Positions 52,569 to 54,097 of a stretch of DNA of 54,097 nucleotides are shown piece by piece. A model generated the notes under the pieces. The model saw nothing but the letters and a program-made list of their open reading frames with translations. It had not been told where the DNA came from and searched no databases. Every line of letters starts with the position of its first letter. The stretch's first letter is position 1. Both the position numbers and the translations under genes were made by a program. Origin of the DNA: Gammaproteobacteria bacterium RIFCSPHIGHO2_12_FULL_41_20 (lineage in GTDB: Bacteria > Pseudomonadota > Gammaproteobacteria > DSM-16500); assembly GCA_001801575.1 (NCBI GenBank), contig MGYC01000009.1:1-54097 (forward strand), given 5' to 3'.

Positions 52569-54097
52569 CTAATACAACTGCGGTGCTAGCCAACGTTTCA
52601 TTATAGCAAGATCCATATTTTTTCGTTTAGAATAATCTAGCAGTTGATCTTCAGCAATTTTCCCAACACCAAAATAATATGAATCCGGATGAGAAAAATA
52701 AAATCCACTCACCGACGACGCTGGCAACATGGCAAAATTTTCTGTCAAACAAATCGAGGTTAACTCCGTCACATTCAGCAACTGGAATAATGCGGGTTTT
52801 TCTGTGTGATCTGGGCAAGCTGGATAACCCGGTGCCGGACGAATTCCCTGATATTTCTCTGCAATCAAGTCCTCATTATTCCAATGTTCATTTACGGCAT
52901 ACGGCCAAAATTCACGCCGCACCCGACTATGCATATGCTCTGTAAATCCCTCTGCTAATCGATCTGCTAATGCTTTTAACATAATTACACTATAATCATC
53001 ATGCTCTTTCTCAAAGAGTTGAATACGTTTATCTATATCTATCCCTGCCGTTACTGCAAAACCTCCGATATAATCCGCTATACCTGTAGATTTAGGTGCA
53101 ACAAAATCTGCTAAACACATGTTGGCCTTATCCTGCGGCTTACGCGTTTGTTGGCGCAACATATGCAACGTTGTTATTACCTGCTGACGACTTTCATCAG
53201 CATATATTTCAATATCATCATCGACGCTATTTGCCGGAAAAAAGCCAATCACTGCATTCGCTCGCAGCCATCTCTCTGCAATAATTTTTTTCAGCATAGC
53301 CTCAGCATCACGAAAAAGCTGCTTGGCACTCTCACCTACCACCGCATCCTCAAAAATCGCTGGATACCTAGCGCTCAATTCCCAGGTATGAAAAAATGGC
53401 GTCCAATCAATAAAGTCTACTAAACTTGCTAATGGATAATCATTAAATGCCCTTACCCCTAAAAAAATGGGTTTAATTGCCGTATAATTATGCCAGTCAA
53501 TCTTAAAACGATTATTACGCGCTACAGCCAAACTAATCATTGGATTTTCGGATTTTTTATTTTTATGTCGCTCCCGTAACTGCACATACTCTTTCTTCAC
53601 TTCATTCACGTAACGATCTCTAACATTGTCATTCAATAAATTCGCCACCACTCCCACTGCGCGCGATGCATCAACCACATGAATAGTCGCATTAGTATAG
53701 TGTGGTTCAATCTTTAACGCCGTATGGGCACGCGATGTTGTCGCACCACCAATCAATAACGGCAACTGTAACAATTGCCGCTGCATTTCTTTAGCCACAT
53801 AGGCCATCTCCTCAAGTGACGGCGTAATCAAGCCACTTAAGCCGATGATATCCACACGCTCTTGTTGTGCTGTCGCTAAAATTTTTTCGCATGGCACCAT
53901 GACTCCCAAGTCAATAATGTCATAGTTATTGCAACGCAATACTACCCCAACAATATTTTTTCCAATATCGTGAACATCGCCTTTTACCGTCGCGAGCAAC
54001 ACCTTGCCCTTTACCTTGGCAGCAGTTCTATCCGCTTCTAGAAAGGGTTCCAGGTACGCAACTGCCTGCTTCATCACACGCGCACTCTTGACCACTT
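52569..54097 (-). CDS. metH: Cobalamin-dependent methionine synthase, C-terminal part
   Basis: Only the C-terminal ~509 residues are inside the window; the frame runs off the edge, so the start is not seen. Present are the end of the cobalamin cap helices, the B12-binding domain with DVHDIGKNIVG (lower-ligand His), and the S-adenosylmethionine activation domain with the R-x-x-x-G-Y motif in GIRPAPGYPACPDHTEK and a tail of family-typical sequence (SGFYFSHPDSYYFGVG). The enzyme methylates homocysteine with methyl-THF via B12, the step after MetF. Complete loss of the N-terminal half cannot be judged here. Confidence 0.94.
   Translation of the reverse strand, partial: VVKSARVMKQAVAYLEPFLEADRTAAKVKGKVLLATVKGDVHDIGKNIVGVVLRCNNYDIIDLGVMVPCEKILATAQQERVDIIGLSGLITPSLEEMAYVAKEMQRQLLQLPLLIGGATTSRAHTALKIEPHYTNATIHVVDASRAVGVVANLLNDNVRDRYVNEVKKEYVQLRERHKNKKSENPMISLAVARNNRFKIDWHNYTAIKPIFLGVRAFNDYPLASLVDFIDWTPFFHTWELSARYPAIFEDAVVGESAKQLFRDAEAMLKKIIAERWLRANAVIGFFPANSVDDDIEIYADESRQQVITTLHMLRQQTRKPQDKANMCLADFVAPKSTGIADYIGGFAVTAGIDIDKRIQLFEKEHDDYSVIMLKALADRLAEGFTEHMHSRVRREFWPYAVNEHWNNEDLIAEKYQGIRPAPGYPACPDHTEKPALFQLLNVTELTSICLTENFAMLPASSVSGFYFSHPDSYYFGVGKIAEDQLLDYSKRKNMDLAIMKRWLAPQLY

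Overview
The window reads as an AT-rich gammaproteobacterial chromosome segment, most likely from the Legionellales (Legionella/Coxiella/Berkiella-like, host-associated). Supporting this are a DUF2608-like HAD protein, a ProA-like M4 metalloprotease with a leader peptide, a mycobacterial/Coxiella-type AhpC-AhpD pair next to oxyR, and a very large HtrA-like protease whose low-complexity tail carries eukaryote-like motifs. The taxonomic call is an inference from gene content. No tRNA, rRNA, CRISPR array, prophage or complete insertion sequence was recognised.

Layout. 1-5.6 kb: accessory genes (a 5'-truncated unknown protein, a HAD phosphatase-like protein, a 1209-residue trypsin/PDZ protease). 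5.6-9.1 kb: peroxide defence (ahpC-ahpD, divergent oxyR) followed by glucokinase. 9.1-51.4 kb: one large surface-polysaccharide (LPS/O-antigen) region in blocks of alternating strand. Block A (minus): galU, a GT-C membrane protein, ugd and an alpha/beta hydrolase. Block B (plus): two GT4 glycosyltransferases. Block C (minus): a GT4, a WcaJ/WbaP-type initiating phosphotransferase, a GT2 and galE. Block D (plus): GT2, rmlA, rmlC, a membrane acetyltransferase-like gene, rmlD, rmlB, an O-antigen ABC exporter (wzm-wzt), then a tightly overlapping ten-gene run: HddA-like kinase, ColD-like PLP dehydratase, two epimerases, SDR, PhyH dioxygenase, GT2-like, flippase-like, PTPS-related GT-C and a DegT aminotransferase. 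Block E (minus): a fused 2-oxoacid dehydrogenase E1alpha-E1beta and a lipoyl/E3-binding/NeuD-like acyltransferase fusion. Block F (plus): an O-GlcNAc-transferase-like GT41 and a secreted M4 metalloprotease. Block G (minus): GtrB-like GT2, a transaldolase-like protein and two tandem GtrII-like GT-C proteins. 51.6-54.1 kb: metH (cut by the window edge) and metF.

How the genes fit together. GalU, Ugd and GalE supply UDP-glucose, UDP-glucuronate and UDP-galactose; RmlABCD supply dTDP-L-rhamnose. The 28.5-39.7 kb run appears to make one or more deoxy or amino sugars. The WcaJ/WbaP-like protein primes the lipid carrier, GT2/GT4 enzymes extend the chain, and Wzm/Wzt export it. Membrane GT-C enzymes (GtrII-like, GtrB-dependent) probably decorate it on the periplasmic side.

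The most unusual system is Block E. A decarboxylating E1 sits directly upstream of a protein in which the usual E2 catalytic domain is replaced by a sugar acyltransferase domain. This suggests that acyl groups made by oxidative decarboxylation of a 2-oxoacid are passed from a lipoyl arm straight onto an (amino)sugar. The region also holds several long perfect palindromes, one with a 10-bp target-site-like duplication, and a palindromic repeat read in frame inside an epimerase gene.
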